A stretch of DNA of 64,000 nt from Thiorhodovibrio litoralis (GCF_033954455.1 NZ_CP121473.1:2032501-2096500); one strand, 5' to 3'. Shown: positions 10,063 through 19,290, numbered from the stretch's first letter. Numbers and translations are program-made. The notes: generated by a model from the letters alone, not told the origin.

Positions 10063-10280
10063 AATTTCAAGCGCTTTGGTCGCAGAGTTTTCGGCACCAG
10101 TTCTCGCAAACTCAGTAAGCTAGGGCCGTGCGTAGCTGATCAGGTTTCAGTGGCGGCTTCCCTTGGCGACTGATAGAATCCATCTCGGCGCCGGGTTTTA
10201 GTATTCGTGTCAGGCGGGTATTTGTTGGCGTTTTGCGGGCTTGATTCCTGCGCCCTGTTAACAAGCTGCAGGGGAGATCG

Positions 10281-10520
10281 ATGACTGAATACCACGACCA
10301 AGTTAGGAAGGTTGCCGCGAAGTTGAAGGAAATCGAGGGAGACCTCAAGAGTCCGAATTATTTGCATACGGACTTATACAACTATACCGATGGGACATTG
10401 AATTTGCGGATTGACGCAAGAATGGACCATGACGACATCCTTCGGTTGACGAAGGTCTTATGCTACCTCCGCAAGGTCATGATCGATCAGCCGCCGACGA
10501 CGTCAATTACCAGACTCTAG
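10281..10520 (+). CDS. Small hypothetical protein (79 aa)
   Basis: A 79-residue protein that I do not recognise. It has a strong ribosome-binding site (AGGGGAG, 10270-10276, 4 nt before the ATG), which argues that it is real. The composition is soluble and charged, with an N-terminal helix-like segment (QVRKVAAKLKEIEGDL), a middle rich in Tyr/Asp/Asn, and a second amphipathic segment around DDILRLTKVLCYLRKVM. No signal peptide or membrane segment is present. It stands alone between tRNA-Phe and a convergent membrane-protein gene. No function can be assigned. Confidence 0.6.
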   Translation: MTEYHDQVRKVAAKLKEIEGDLKSPNYLHTDLYNYTDGTLNLRIDARMDHDDILRLTKVLCYLRKVMIDQPPTTSITRL

Positions 10521-10586
10521 AATCCTCGACGCCTTCCCGGCGGTATTCCCCCTGCGGTAACCCCCCTTCGGTATTTCCGAAAGCAA

Positions 10587-11057
10587 TCAACTTTCCCCTC
10601 CCTTGTCGCCACTCTCTGGCTCAGAATCCTGCGCTGATGACGTGTCGGGGTTGTCTTCGGCTGAGGTGAAGGCGCTGCTGTAGAAGGTTTGCATCATCAG
10701 CGAGTATGCAAAGGCGCCGGCAAAGAAGAGCAGACTCAGAATATCGAAAATGGAAATGCGCCTTGGCCCGTCCATCACCAGCGCGATGGCGGCAACGCCG
10801 AGTGCGCCCATCACGACCGCCAGGGCGACGACCGGGGCGCAGCCGCTGGCAAAGCGCTGCATGCTTGGGTTTGGGCGCGGGGCGTCATCCGCGGGCGTGG
10901 TTGGGTCCAGCTTCTGCTGAGACCCGCCATGGTCGCTTACCTCCCTTGCGGCCTGTCTCTCAGTGCGCTGCCGCAGTACCTCGTTGCGACGCCTGAATGC
11001 AGCAAACAGGTACCAAATTCCAAAAGCTGTGAAAACGAGGCCGAGGATGGAGGGCAT
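10587..11057 (-). CDS. Putative membrane protein downstream of crtB
   Basis: A 156-residue hypothetical protein with three predicted membrane segments: about residues 3-20 (SILGLVFTAFGIWYLFAA), 73-95 (CAPVVALAVVMGALGVAAIA) and 103-124 (IFDILSLLFFAGAFAYSLMM). A polar, charged region (about 22-70) and an acidic Ser/Asp/Glu-rich tail separate and follow them. The start is 6 nt after the crtB stop, so it is very probably the third gene of the crtI-crtB operon. I recognise no family. A link to carotenoid membranes would be inference from position only. Confidence 0.65.
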   Translation of the reverse strand: MPSILGLVFTAFGIWYLFAAFRRRNEVLRQRTERQAAREVSDHGGSQQKLDPTTPADDAPRPNPSMQRFASGCAPVVALAVVMGALGVAAIALVMDGPRRISIFDILSLLFFAGAFAYSLMMQTFYSSAFTSAEDNPDTSSAQDSEPESGDKGGES

Positions 11058-11063
11058 GGGGTA

Positions 11064-12137
11064 TTAGCTGCTGACGGCGGCTGCCTGATTTAAGCCACCG
11101 GCTTGGGCGCGCTCGCGTTCTTCGAGCTGGTGGAAAAGGTCCAGCACCCAGAGTACCTTGCCGCTGACGGTGCCATCCGTCAGTTCCGGGTCTTCGATCG
11201 CCAGCGCATCGACCAAGAAGCGATTTTCTTCCAGTGGCTCGGCTGTGCAGACGGCTTTTATGGGTAGGGGCGTGACCGCCATGGCGCGCCCGAGCAGGGT
11301 CATCTTGCGTGCCGGACTGACGACTGCGCGCTGGGAGACTGAGTCATAGCCGTTGCGGGCGATTTCCTGGCCGATCTCGGCATAGAGCAGGCGGGCGGCA
11401 TAGATGCCCGGACGGCAGCTGGTGGGCAGCTTGGCGATGCCGGCCTCGGCGCGCTGGTAGAGCTCATCGGCGGTGTCGAGCATGCGTTTGACGACGTCGC
11501 GGATGACCTCGTTGAAGACCGGGCGTTGCAGCCATGCGTCGGGGTCCAGACCCGCCTCGCGCAGCCAATCAAGCGGTAGGTAGATGCGGCCGTTGCGCGC
11601 ATCCTCGCCGACATCACGGCAGATGTTGCTGATCTGCATCGCGGTGCCGAGGTCGCAGGCACGGGCAAGCACCGAGGGGGAGCGTACGCCCATGATGGCG
11701 GCCATCATGGCGCCGACGGCGGCGGCGACCCGCGAGGAGTAGGCATAAACGCCGGACAGGTCTTGATAGACCCGGCCTTCGGCATCCCATTCGAAGCCTT
11801 CCAGCAGCGCCTCGGGCAGCTCGCGCGGGATGTCGAAGCGCTCGATGGCACCGGCGAAGGCGCGGTCGGCCGGGTCGTTGATCGGCTCGCCCCGGTAGGC
11901 GCGGTCGAGGCGGTCGCGCAGGCCGGCGAGTGCCACCTGATGATCCTCGGGGTTGTCGTCAATGGCGTCGTCGGCCAGGCGGCAGAAAGCATAGAGCGCT
12001 GTGGCCGGTTCGCGCAGCCGTTTAGGCAGGAAGAAGGAGGCAGCGTAAAAGGACTTGGAGCCGTTGCTCAGAAGCTTGCGGCAGGCGAGCAGATCGGCCG
12101 GATCGGCGAAGCTGGAATCATTGATGAACAGAGGCAT
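11064..12137 (-). CDS. crtB: Phytoene synthase
   Basis: A 357-residue squalene/phytoene synthase that condenses two geranylgeranyl diphosphates into 15-cis-phytoene, the first committed step of carotenoid synthesis. Both Asp-rich substrate-Mg2+ motifs are present: LADDAIDD near residues 52-60 and the ADELYQRAEAGI segment in the middle, preceded by the family-typical DLGTAMQISNICRDVGEDA. Its start overlaps the end of crtI by 20 nt, so the two are one operon and probably translationally coupled. The stop is 6 nt from the next, membrane-protein gene. In purple bacteria this pair feeds spirilloxanthin- or okenone-type pathways; which one cannot be told here. Confidence 0.95.
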   Translation of the reverse strand: MPLFINDSSFADPADLLACRKLLSNGSKSFYAASFFLPKRLREPATALYAFCRLADDAIDDNPEDHQVALAGLRDRLDRAYRGEPINDPADRAFAGAIERFDIPRELPEALLEGFEWDAEGRVYQDLSGVYAYSSRVAAAVGAMMAAIMGVRSPSVLARACDLGTAMQISNICRDVGEDARNGRIYLPLDWLREAGLDPDAWLQRPVFNEVIRDVVKRMLDTADELYQRAEAGIAKLPTSCRPGIYAARLLYAEIGQEIARNGYDSVSQRAVVSPARKMTLLGRAMAVTPLPIKAVCTAEPLEENRFLVDALAIEDPELTDGTVSGKVLWVLDLFHQLEERERAQAGGLNQAAAVSS

Positions 12138-13686
12138 CGGGGACCACCGTATCGAGCACGCGCGCGGAAGAAATCACACCGGGTACACCGGCGCCGGGAT
12201 GGGTACCGGCACCGACGAAATAGAGCCGGTCGACTTCCTCGCTCAGGTTGTGGGGACGGAACCAGGCACTCTGAAGGAGAACAGGCTCCAGGCTAAAGCC
12301 AGCACCCATGGTCGAGAGCAGGCGTTGTTCGAAATCTTTGGGTGTGGTGACCCGGGAGACGGCGATGTTGTCGCTTAGCCCAGGCAGCACGGTATTTTCG
12401 AGATGTTTGGCGATGGCCGCGCGGAAAGGCTCGGCGCGTTCGGCCCAGTCGACATCGGCACCGAGGTGGGGCACCGGGGCGAGGACATAGAAGGTGTCGC
12501 AGCCCTCGGGCGCCACGGATGGGTCGGTGGCCGTCGGGCGGTGCAGGTAGAGGCTGAAATCATCCGCCAGCACTTTGCGATGGAAGATGTCATCGAGCAG
12601 GCCGCGATAGCGCGGGCCGAGCAAAATCGTATGGTGCTTAACATCCGGATATTGGCGTTTGGTGCCGAAATACCAGACGAAGAGCCCGTTGGAATACTGT
12701 GCTTTTTTCAGCTTGGCGTCGGTCCAGCGCTGGCGTTTCACCGAGGGTAGCAGGTGCTGGTAGGTCCAGGCCACCTCGGCGTTGCAGACGACGATCTCGG
12801 CCGGGACCGTCTCGCCATTGGTCAGGCGCACGCCGTTAGCGCGGGGCTTACCTTTGTTGTTGCCTGCGCTTTTGGCCGTGGTGATTTCTGCAGCCTCGGC
12901 GTTATAGCGGATGCTGCCGCCCTGGCCTTCGATCAGCTTCACCAGGCCTTGCACAATGGCTCCGGTGCCGCCGATGGCAGAATGCACGCCCCAATGGCGC
13001 TCCAGATACGAGATGAGCGCGTAGATGGAAGTGACCGAGAAAGGATTGCCGCCGATCAGCAGTGGATGGAAGCTCAAGGCTACGCGCAGGCGCTCGTCTT
13101 TGACGAAGCTCGAGACCATGCTGTAGACGCTGCGATAGCTCTGCAACGCGACCATTTTCGGGACGATGCGCGCCATGTCGGTCCAGTGCGTGAAGGGCAC
13201 ATGGCCAAGCTCCTCGAAACCGACGCGGAAGATGTTCTTGCTGGTTTTGATGAAGCGGTCATAGCCGGCGACATCCCCCGGCGCCAGGCGCCGGACCTGG
13301 TCGCGCATGGCCTCGGCATCGCCATTGGTATCGAAGATATCGCCATCGTCGAAGCGAATCCGATAGAAGGGGTCCATCGGGCGCAGGTCGATGTCATCCT
13401 GGAAGCGCCGGCCGCACAGGTTCCATAACTCTTCCAACAGGAAGGGCGCGGTGATGATGGTCGGCCCGGCGTCGAAGCTGTAGCCGTCGATGTGATGCAC
13501 ATAGGCGCGCCCGCCAGGGGCGTCGAGCTTCTCGAGCACGGTGACTCGATAGCCACGCGCGCCGAGGCGAATGGCTGCTGCCAAACCACCGAAGCCGCTG
13601 CCGATAACGACAGCCAGCGGTTTTGCCTGGGCTCCGGAGAGAGTTCCCGAGGAGGATGTTGTGGGGCTGGGCGCCGGGTTGCTCAA
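12118..13686 (-). CDS. crtI: Phytoene desaturase
   Basis: A 522-residue CrtI-type flavin-dependent desaturase that converts phytoene to neurosporene or lycopene. The N-terminal FAD-binding Rossmann motif (VIGSGFGGLAAAIRLGARG, about residues 27-45) and the following LEKLDAPGGRAY are clear. The C-terminal GAGTHPGAGVPGVISSA is the bacterial-type CrtI signature. The start is unusual: the frame opens just after an in-frame stop and offers only a TTG at 13686, with no good Shine-Dalgarno. No ATG or GTG precedes the Rossmann motif. A TGT-N12-ACA element sits just upstream (13705-13722). The operon continues into crtB. Confidence 0.95.
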   Translation of the reverse strand: MSNPAPSPTTSSSGTLSGAQAKPLAVVIGSGFGGLAAAIRLGARGYRVTVLEKLDAPGGRAYVHHIDGYSFDAGPTIITAPFLLEELWNLCGRRFQDDIDLRPMDPFYRIRFDDGDIFDTNGDAEAMRDQVRRLAPGDVAGYDRFIKTSKNIFRVGFEELGHVPFTHWTDMARIVPKMVALQSYRSVYSMVSSFVKDERLRVALSFHPLLIGGNPFSVTSIYALISYLERHWGVHSAIGGTGAIVQGLVKLIEGQGGSIRYNAEAAEITTAKSAGNNKGKPRANGVRLTNGETVPAEIVVCNAEVAWTYQHLLPSVKRQRWTDAKLKKAQYSNGLFVWYFGTKRQYPDVKHHTILLGPRYRGLLDDIFHRKVLADDFSLYLHRPTATDPSVAPEGCDTFYVLAPVPHLGADVDWAERAEPFRAAIAKHLENTVLPGLSDNIAVSRVTTPKDFEQRLLSTMGAGFSLEPVLLQSAWFRPHNLSEEVDRLYFVGAGTHPGAGVPGVISSARVLDTVVPDASVHQ

Positions 13687-13704
13687 AGTGTCAATTCACA
13701 TGGA

Positions 13705-13722
13705 TGTCAATCTGTCCTGACA
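13705..13722. promoter_or_regulatory. Candidate PpsR/CrtJ-type box upstream of crtI
   Basis: TGTCAATCTGTCCTGACA matches the TGT-N12-ACA pattern bound by the redox repressor PpsR/CrtJ in purple bacteria. It lies 18 bp upstream of the crtI start, next to a minus-strand TATACT (13723-13728) that could be the -10 box. The match is short and the presence of a PpsR gene in this organism is unknown, so the call is tentative. Confidence 0.35.
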
Positions 13723-13796
13723 GTATAGCAGCCCGAAAGCGTCTGCGACTACGGGTGGCAGTCGTTTTTGCAAGGATTTTTTGTTGCGCGTGGCAG

Positions 13797-15119
13797 TCAG
13801 GGCTTTGGAGCCTCGGCAATGCGCTCGCCCCAGGCGCGGGCTTCACTCAGCACTCTCTCGGGCTCAAGCGTGAGCGGCTCGCCGTCGCGAATCACCTGTT
13901 GTCCGGAAATCCACACATGACGCACCTGGTGGCTGCTTGCGGCATAGACGATCTGCGAGCAGGCGTTGTATAGCGGTTGAGTATGCGGGTCGCGCAGGTC
14001 CAGGGCGACCAGGTCGGCGGCTTTGCCGACCTCGAGCGAGCCGGTTTCCTCATCCATGCCGAGTGCGCGCGCGCCATTGAGCGTGGCCATGCGCAGTGCC
14101 GTTGCCGCCGGCAGGGCCGAGGCTGAGCTGGCCACGCCCTTGGCGAGCAGAGCGGCGGTGCGCATCTCGCCAAGCATGTTGAGGTCGTTGTTGCTGGCCG
14201 CACCGTCGGTGCCCAGGGCGACATTCACGCCGGTCTTGAGCAGCTTGGCGACCGGGCAGAAGCCGCTGGCGAGCTTGAGGTTGGATTCCGGACAGTGCAC
14301 CACGTGGGCGCCGCTTTGTGCCAGGCGATCAATCTCGCTGTCGTCGAGCTGGGTCATGTGAATGGCGACCAGCAAGGGGCTCAGCAGGCCGAGCCGGTCA
14401 AGCCGCGCCAGCGGGCGCTCGCCATGATCGCGCAGGGACTGGGTCACTTCGTCGCGGGTCTCGTGCAGGTGGATATGCACTGGCACCTGCAGCTCCTCGG
14501 CCAGAGTCGCGACCCGTTGCAGGGGCTCCTCGGAGACTGCGTAGGGGGAGTGGGGCGAGAAGGCGGTGCGGATTAGATGGTGGTCGCGGTAGCGCTCGTG
14601 CAGCGACAGGCCGCGGCTGACGTATTGCTCGGGGTTCTCGGCGTAGCGGGTCGGAAAATCGACCACGATCATGCCAATGAGCGCGCGCATGCCCGCCTCT
14701 GCCGCGACCCGGGCGGTGACCTCCGGATAAAAATACATGTCATTGAAGCAGGTAATGCCGCCGCGCAGCATTTCGAGCAGCGCCAGCCGGGTACCGTCGG
14801 CGACGAAGTCCGGATCGACCCAGCGCCCCTCGGCGGGCCAGATGTGCTCGTGCAGCCAGGTCATCAGCGGCAGGTCGTCGGCGAGGCCGCGCAGCAGCGT
14901 CATGGGCGAATGGGTGTGGGCATTAATCAGCCCGGGGATCAGCGCATGCCCTGCGAGCGTCAGGTTGGTCTGGGCCTGAATTTGCGCTTGTGCCTCGGCG
15001 CGCGGTAGCAAGGCGGCAATGCGCCCGCGTTCGATGGCAATACTGTGTTGCGCGAGGGTGCTGTCCTCGGCGTCGACCGGCAAAATCCAGTCTGCATGGA
15101 TCAGGAGTTCAACGTCCAT
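13797..15119 (-). CDS. mtaD: 5-methylthioadenosine/S-adenosylhomocysteine deaminase
   Basis: A 440-residue amidohydrolase of the MtaD/TrzA/ATZ family that deaminates methylthioadenosine or S-adenosylhomocysteine to the inosine derivatives. Metal ligands of the TIM-barrel are visible: HTH in LINAHTHSPM (H68, H70), HIHLHE near residue 215, and the late Asp in GTDGAASNN. The length fits MtaD (about 430-440). It is divergent from mtnA (177-nt gap), the isomerase of the methionine salvage pathway, which supports an MTA-related substrate. Related enzymes act on other amino-purines or pterins, so the exact substrate is moderately certain. Confidence 0.88.
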   Translation of the reverse strand: MDVELLIHADWILPVDAEDSTLAQHSIAIERGRIAALLPRAEAQAQIQAQTNLTLAGHALIPGLINAHTHSPMTLLRGLADDLPLMTWLHEHIWPAEGRWVDPDFVADGTRLALLEMLRGGITCFNDMYFYPEVTARVAAEAGMRALIGMIVVDFPTRYAENPEQYVSRGLSLHERYRDHHLIRTAFSPHSPYAVSEEPLQRVATLAEELQVPVHIHLHETRDEVTQSLRDHGERPLARLDRLGLLSPLLVAIHMTQLDDSEIDRLAQSGAHVVHCPESNLKLASGFCPVAKLLKTGVNVALGTDGAASNNDLNMLGEMRTAALLAKGVASSASALPAATALRMATLNGARALGMDEETGSLEVGKAADLVALDLRDPHTQPLYNACSQIVYAASSHQVRHVWISGQQVIRDGEPLTLEPERVLSEARAWGERIAEAPKP

Positions 15120-15296
15120 TCAGGCCTCATTGGGAGCTATCTCGAAGGGGAAATGCGATGGCCGATCCGCGGGGGATTCTGGGGTCTTCGCCGTCTCATG
15201 CTGCCCGGGAATCGGCGGGCTTGAGCGAACCGGTTAAAAGATTAACAATGGCGCGCCGCGGGATCGGCCCGCTACTGTGCCATAAGGGTCGCAAAC

Positions 15297-16364
15297 ATGG
15301 AAACCACAAACGCCTTGGTCGCTCATCCGGATCACGCGGTGCTCTGGCAGGACGAGCGCCTGTATCTGCTCGATCAGCGGCTGCTGCCGGAGCGCACAGC
15401 CTTCATCACCTGTGAGAGCGTGCAGCAGACCGCCGCGGCCATCACCGACATGGTGGTGCGCGGCGCGCCAGCCATTGGCGTGGCGGCGGCCTATGGGGTG
15501 GTGCTCGCGGCGCGTGCGCGGGTGGCGGATGCCGGCAATCACTGGCACGAGCGCATCGAGGCCGACCTGCAGCAACTCGCCGCAGCGCGCCCAACGGCGA
15601 TCAATTTGTTCTGGGCCATTGAGCGCATGCGCGCCTTTATGGCCACGCTGGATCATCTCGACCCGGTGCCGGCGCTGCTGGCCGAGGCCAAGCGCATCCA
15701 TGCCGAGGATATTGCCGCCAACCAGCGCATTGGTGAGCTCGGGGTGGCGCTTATCAAGGCCCCAACCGCCGTGGTCACCCACTGCAATGCCGGCGCCCTG
15801 GCCACCGGTGGCTATGGTACCGCGCTCGGTGTGGTGCGCAGTGCCCATGCTGCCGGCAAGATCACTCGCGTTTATGCTGACGAGACCCGACCCTGGATGC
15901 AGGGCAGCCGCCTGACCGCCTGGGAGCTAATGGAGTCCGGCATTCCAGTCACCCTGCAGGCCGACGGCGCCGCCGCCAGCCTGATGGCCGGGGGCGAGAT
16001 CGGCTGGGTCATCGTCGGCTCTGATCGCATCGCCGCCAATGGTGATGTGTGCAACAAGATCGGCACCTTCGGCCTGGCGATTCTGGCGCGACATTTCGGG
16101 GTGAAATTCATGGTCGCGGCACCGACCTCGACCATCGACCTGTCCGTTGCCAGTGGCGCGGAGATTCCGATCGAAGAGCGCGCGAGCGATGAAGTGCTGT
16201 CCTGCGGCGGCAAGCGCCTGGCGCCTGAAGGGGCGGTGGCGCGCAATCCGGTGTTTGATGTAACGCCAGCCGCGCTGGTCGATGCCATCGTGACCGAGCG
16301 CGGCGTGGTTGAGAAGCCGGACGCGCAGAAGATCGGCGCTCTGATGGAGCGAGACCGCGATTAA
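15297..16364 (+). CDS. mtnA: Methylthioribose-1-phosphate isomerase
   Basis: A 355-residue MtnA, which isomerises 5-methylthioribose-1-phosphate to methylthioribulose-1-phosphate in methionine salvage. It has the eIF2B-alpha-like fold with catalytic C163 in [18 protein letters not shown] and D243 in [13 protein letters not shown]. The [16 protein letters not shown] segment near residue 52 is also characteristic. The start ATG has AAGGG about 8 nt upstream. No other salvage gene (mtnP, mtnB, mtnC, mtnD) lies in the window, so the rest of the route is elsewhere or takes a different form. Confidence 0.95.
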   Translation: METTNALVAHPDHAVLWQDERLYLLDQRLLPERTAFITCESVQQTAAAITDMVVRGAPAIGVAAAYGVVLAARARVADAGNHWHERIEADLQQLAAARPTAINLFWAIERMRAFMATLDHLDPVPALLAEAKRIHAEDIAANQRIGELGVALIKAPTAVVTHCNAGALATGGYGTALGVVRSAHAAGKITRVYADETRPWMQGSRLTAWELMESGIPVTLQADGAAASLMAGGEIGWVIVGSDRIAANGDVCNKIGTFGLAILARHFGVKFMVAAPTSTIDLSVASGAEIPIEERASDEVLSCGGKRLAPEGAVARNPVFDVTPAALVDAIVTERGVVEKPDAQKIGALMERDRD

Positions 16365-16396
16365 GCCTTGGCCGATTGCGCAGGTGGAAGGGGCGA

Positions 16397-16843
16397 TCAG
16401 ACCTCGAGAATGTAGGCCATTGTCTTATAGAAGAACTCCATCCATTGTTCTTCGTTCTGGAAATGGACGTACTGTGCGCGACCGCTATAAGGCTCCCGCG
16501 CCGAAGTGTACTGAAGCGTGCCATCGCCAGCGAAGTCGACCGAAAAGCTCCGGTACCCACCGGGCACCATGAGTTTGATGCCATGCGGAGCTTGCGGACC
16601 GCCGAGCACCTCGGCGATCAGGCCCGCTAAGCGGTCGTTGCGGCGGTCGAAATCAGTCGGCCAGATCTGCTTGAGCAGATCGACTTTGACAAATTCGTTC
16701 TGGATATCGCGAAAGGCCGTGAGGAGTGGCTCGGCGGCCTTGGCACGAGCGGCTGCGCTTGAGTCTTTCGACTCTTTTTGCTGCATCTGAGACTCGCCGC
16801 CCTGTTCAGCCTTTTGGCGAATTTTACTCAGAGTGTCGTTCAT
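16397..16843 (-). CDS. Hypothetical protein (148 aa)
   Basis: A 148-residue soluble protein that I do not recognise. The first 40 residues are hydrophilic and Gln/Ala/Lys-rich (QQKESKDSSAAARAKAAEPL), probably disordered or helical. The remainder looks like a compact domain, with a helix (LLTAFRDIQNEFVKVDLLKQ), a beta-rich middle (YRSFSVDFAGDGTLQYTS) and an aromatic C-terminus. A GGAG motif 8 nt before the ATG supports the start. It is convergent with mtnA. The 232 nt upstream (16844-17075) contain no gene I can support. Confidence 0.6.
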   Translation of the reverse strand: MNDTLSKIRQKAEQGGESQMQQKESKDSSAAARAKAAEPLLTAFRDIQNEFVKVDLLKQIWPTDFDRRNDRLAGLIAEVLGGPQAPHGIKLMVPGGYRSFSVDFAGDGTLQYTSAREPYSGRAQYVHFQNEEQWMEFFYKTMAYILEV

Positions 16844-17075
16844 CCTTTTCGCTCCGGAAGGGGCGTTGGTCGGTTTCTGCTGCCTTTACCCTAGTGACAG
16901 GGTGTCATGGTCCAGGCTGCCCAGGATCATGAGCCTTGGTCTGATGCATCGCGCGGCGGACGGCAGCGTTCGGGGAGACGGCGAGCCGTCACAGACCTGC
17001 GTTCTCTGCGATTCTATAGGGGAGTATAACGCGAGCGTCCCCGAGTAAGGAAAATTCACCAAAGTGCTTCTCCGT

Positions 17076-18494
17076 TTAATGCGCAAGGGTTTCTGCCATA
17101 CGCCGGGACTCGCCTTGTCGGGGAACGGCATTTGCCTCAAAAAGTGGTAAGCCGATCAGTGCCTTGCCATCTGGGCTGACGTCGGTCAGGACGACGGGGG
17201 CGATGCGGTTTTGCCACCCGCTGGCCTGCGTTGTCTGGCTCGTCTGAAGACGCACCGGCAAATAGTTGAGCGTGTAGCCAAAAGCCGTCTCGCCGCCCGA
17301 ATCGGACAGTTCGCGTTCGAAGAGTACAGTGTCGGTGCGTCCGAGCTGCGCTCGCAAGGCCTCGGTCTTTAACCTGTCGGCGAGTTGTTGCAGTATCCGC
17401 ACGCGCTCGCGTCTGATGTTCTCGGGCAACTGGTCAGGCATCTCGGCAGCGCGAGTGCCTGGGCGGCGGGAGTAGTTGAAGATATGCAAGTGGCCGAAAC
17501 CAATCTCCGCGACAGTGTCCAGAGTTTGGTGCCAATCGTCATCGGTTTCGCCAGGAAAGCCGACGATGATGTCGCTGGTGAGATTGAAATCGGGGATTGA
17601 TGCGCGCGCCTGGGCAATCAGCGCGCGGTAGGCTGCGGTGTCGCAGCGTCGAGCCATGTGGCGCAGGATGCGATCGGACCCGCTCTGCAGCGGCAAGTGC
17701 AGATGCGGCGCGAGTCGCGGGTTCTCGAACAGGCGCCAGAAGCGATCATCCAGACCCCAGGGTTCGACCGAGCCCAGGCGCAGCCGTGGGATGTCGGTAT
17801 CGCACAGCACAGCCGCGATCAGATCCTCGAGCCGATAACCGAGGTCAGCGCCATAGCCCGCGGCATGCACGCCCGTTAGCACGGCCTCCTGAACGCCGAC
17901 ATCCGTTGCGGTGCGCACCTCGGCGACAATGTCTTCCAGCCTGCGGCTGCGTTCGCGCCCGCGTGCGATGGTGGTCACGCAGAAGGTGCACTGGTAACGG
18001 CAGCCGTCCTGTATCTTGACGAATGCCCGTTGGCGGCCGCGCGCAAACAGGGGATTGACCGCCTCGGTTTCTGCCGTGGCGGGCATGACCGGCAGGGCCA
18101 GCTCAAGCTGCGCGATCTCCACCAGCCGATCCTTCTCGGCATTGGGGATCAGCAGGTCGATGGCGCTGAGGTCAATCCCGGAGTGATCCACCCCCGCTTC
18201 GTCCAGCGCCGTGGCGCAACCGCTGACGATCAGGCGCGCGCGTGGATTCTGGCGCTGCACCCGTCGCAGGAGTTGGCGCGATTTACGCACGGCCTCGGCA
18301 GTGACGGCGCAGGTATTGACGACCAGCAGATCGACCGGAGGATCGCCCGGCTGTTCGGCGTCTTTGTCCTCACGGCAGGACTCATTGCAGGCCTGTCTGA
18401 TGGGTTGGTGGCCGAGCGCCTGGAATTCTCGCGCCCAGCGCTGGACTTCGGCCTCATTGAGCCGACAGCCAATGGCTTCGAGTCGAATGCGCAT
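17076..18494 (-). CDS. mtaB: tRNA t6A37 methylthiotransferase MtaB
   Basis: A 472-residue radical-SAM methylthiotransferase that adds a methylthio group to t6A37 of ANN-decoding tRNAs. The N-terminal UPF0004 domain supplies cluster cysteines C10, C62 (VVNTCAVT) and C93 (VSGCAT). The radical-SAM motif is C165-x3-C169-x2-C172 in DGCRYQCTFC. A C-terminal TRAM-like region follows. The VNTCAVTAEAVRKSRQLLRR segment is MtaB-like rather than MiaB-like. There is an unusual Cys/Asp/Glu-containing insertion near residues 35-55. It follows the Hsp20-like gene by 25 nt on the same strand. Confidence 0.9.
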   Translation of the reverse strand: MRIRLEAIGCRLNEAEVQRWAREFQALGHQPIRQACNESCREDKDAEQPGDPPVDLLVVNTCAVTAEAVRKSRQLLRRVQRQNPRARLIVSGCATALDEAGVDHSGIDLSAIDLLIPNAEKDRLVEIAQLELALPVMPATAETEAVNPLFARGRQRAFVKIQDGCRYQCTFCVTTIARGRERSRRLEDIVAEVRTATDVGVQEAVLTGVHAAGYGADLGYRLEDLIAAVLCDTDIPRLRLGSVEPWGLDDRFWRLFENPRLAPHLHLPLQSGSDRILRHMARRCDTAAYRALIAQARASIPDFNLTSDIIVGFPGETDDDWHQTLDTVAEIGFGHLHIFNYSRRPGTRAAEMPDQLPENIRRERVRILQQLADRLKTEALRAQLGRTDTVLFERELSDSGGETAFGYTLNYLPVRLQTSQTTQASGWQNRIAPVVLTDVSPDGKALIGLPLFEANAVPRQGESRRMAETLAH

Positions 18495-18519
18495 GGAGTC
18501 AGAGCCCTGAACGCTGTGA

Positions 18520-19197
18520 TTAGCGTCGCGGCAGGATCAGCACCACCGCGTTTTCGTCGTTGCTGCGCGTCATGGCGCTGAGATCGGCATCCGGTGGGAC
18601 ACCAATGCGGCGCTGAAAGCCGCCGCTCGAGAAGCTAAAGCTGCGACGATACCCGGCCCCGTCCTGGCTGTGTTGCTCCGAGCGGCTGACGCGCTCCCTT
18701 TTGCTGCTGATCAAAAGGCCACGACCGCGTGGTTCGATCTGAATGTCCGCGGCCTTCTGATCGGGGGCGAGCCGGATTGTAAGTCGGTACCCCTGGTCGG
18801 TGATGTCACGCACCAACTCGGGCATAGAGCGGGAAAAACGCGCGGCGCCTTGGGTGTTAGCAGCCCGACTGCGGCTCGGTCCATAGCCCGCATAGGCGCT
18901 GGGCGGGTAGGGCGTTTGGCTGGGGTACTGGCCATGGTATTGACTGGGGTATTGGCTTGGGTACTGGTTAGAGTATTGGCCGGGAATGGGCCCTGGGCCA
19001 TAGCCGTACCACTGGGATGGCGGAATGGGCGCAGCGGTTTGATCAGGTGCGCCTGTCGCCGGGACATTGTCTGAGGGCGACTGCGCCAAGCTTTCGGTCA
19101 GGGGGAATGCGAGGAGGGCGCCGATCAAACACGATGAAAGCAGGATGCCTGTCATCGGACGATGGCCTGACCTGCGGTGGTGAAGGTTGGCGGTCAT
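18520..19197 (-). CDS. Exported Hsp20/alpha-crystallin-like protein with YPSQ repeats
   Basis: A 225-residue protein. I start it at the ATG at 19197 because AAAGGAG lies 8 nt upstream; the frame extends 15 codons further but without such a site. The N-terminus has a basic stretch then a hydrophobic core ending in an Ala-x-Ala-like site (LLAFPLTESLAQS), a probable Sec signal. A low-complexity Tyr/Pro/Gln/Gly linker with YPSQYPSQ-type repeats follows (about residues 65-105). The C-terminal 90 residues resemble an alpha-crystallin domain: alternating strands YRLTIRLAPDQ, GLLISSKRER and RRSFSFSSGGFQRRIGVPPD, ending in VVLILPRR. Most bacterial Hsp20 proteins are cytosolic, so an exported form is unusual. 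Its role may be periplasmic chaperoning (inference). Confidence 0.72.
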   Translation of the reverse strand: MTANLHHRRSGHRPMTGILLSSCLIGALLAFPLTESLAQSPSDNVPATGAPDQTAAPIPPSQWYGYGPGPIPGQYSNQYPSQYPSQYHGQYPSQTPYPPSAYAGYGPSRSRAANTQGAARFSRSMPELVRDITDQGYRLTIRLAPDQKAADIQIEPRGRGLLISSKRERVSRSEQHSQDGAGYRRSFSFSSGGFQRRIGVPPDADLSAMTRSNDENAVVLILPRR

Positions 19198-19290
19198 GGG
19201 CGGTGCTCCTTTGGAAGCTGCAGGATTCTGGTTCTTAGGCACTGGAACGGAATCTTTGCGAGTGCCAAACGATTCTCTCGATGGTCTCGA

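Noticed and set aside
9987-10600. tRNA-Phe as integration site of a genomic island
   Set aside because: No integrase, no duplicated tRNA 3' end and no mobile genes downstream; crt genes follow normally.
16886-17140. 84-codon minus-strand frame running out of the 5' gap into mtaB
   Set aside because: It overlaps the end of mtaB, has no ribosome site and no conserved features.
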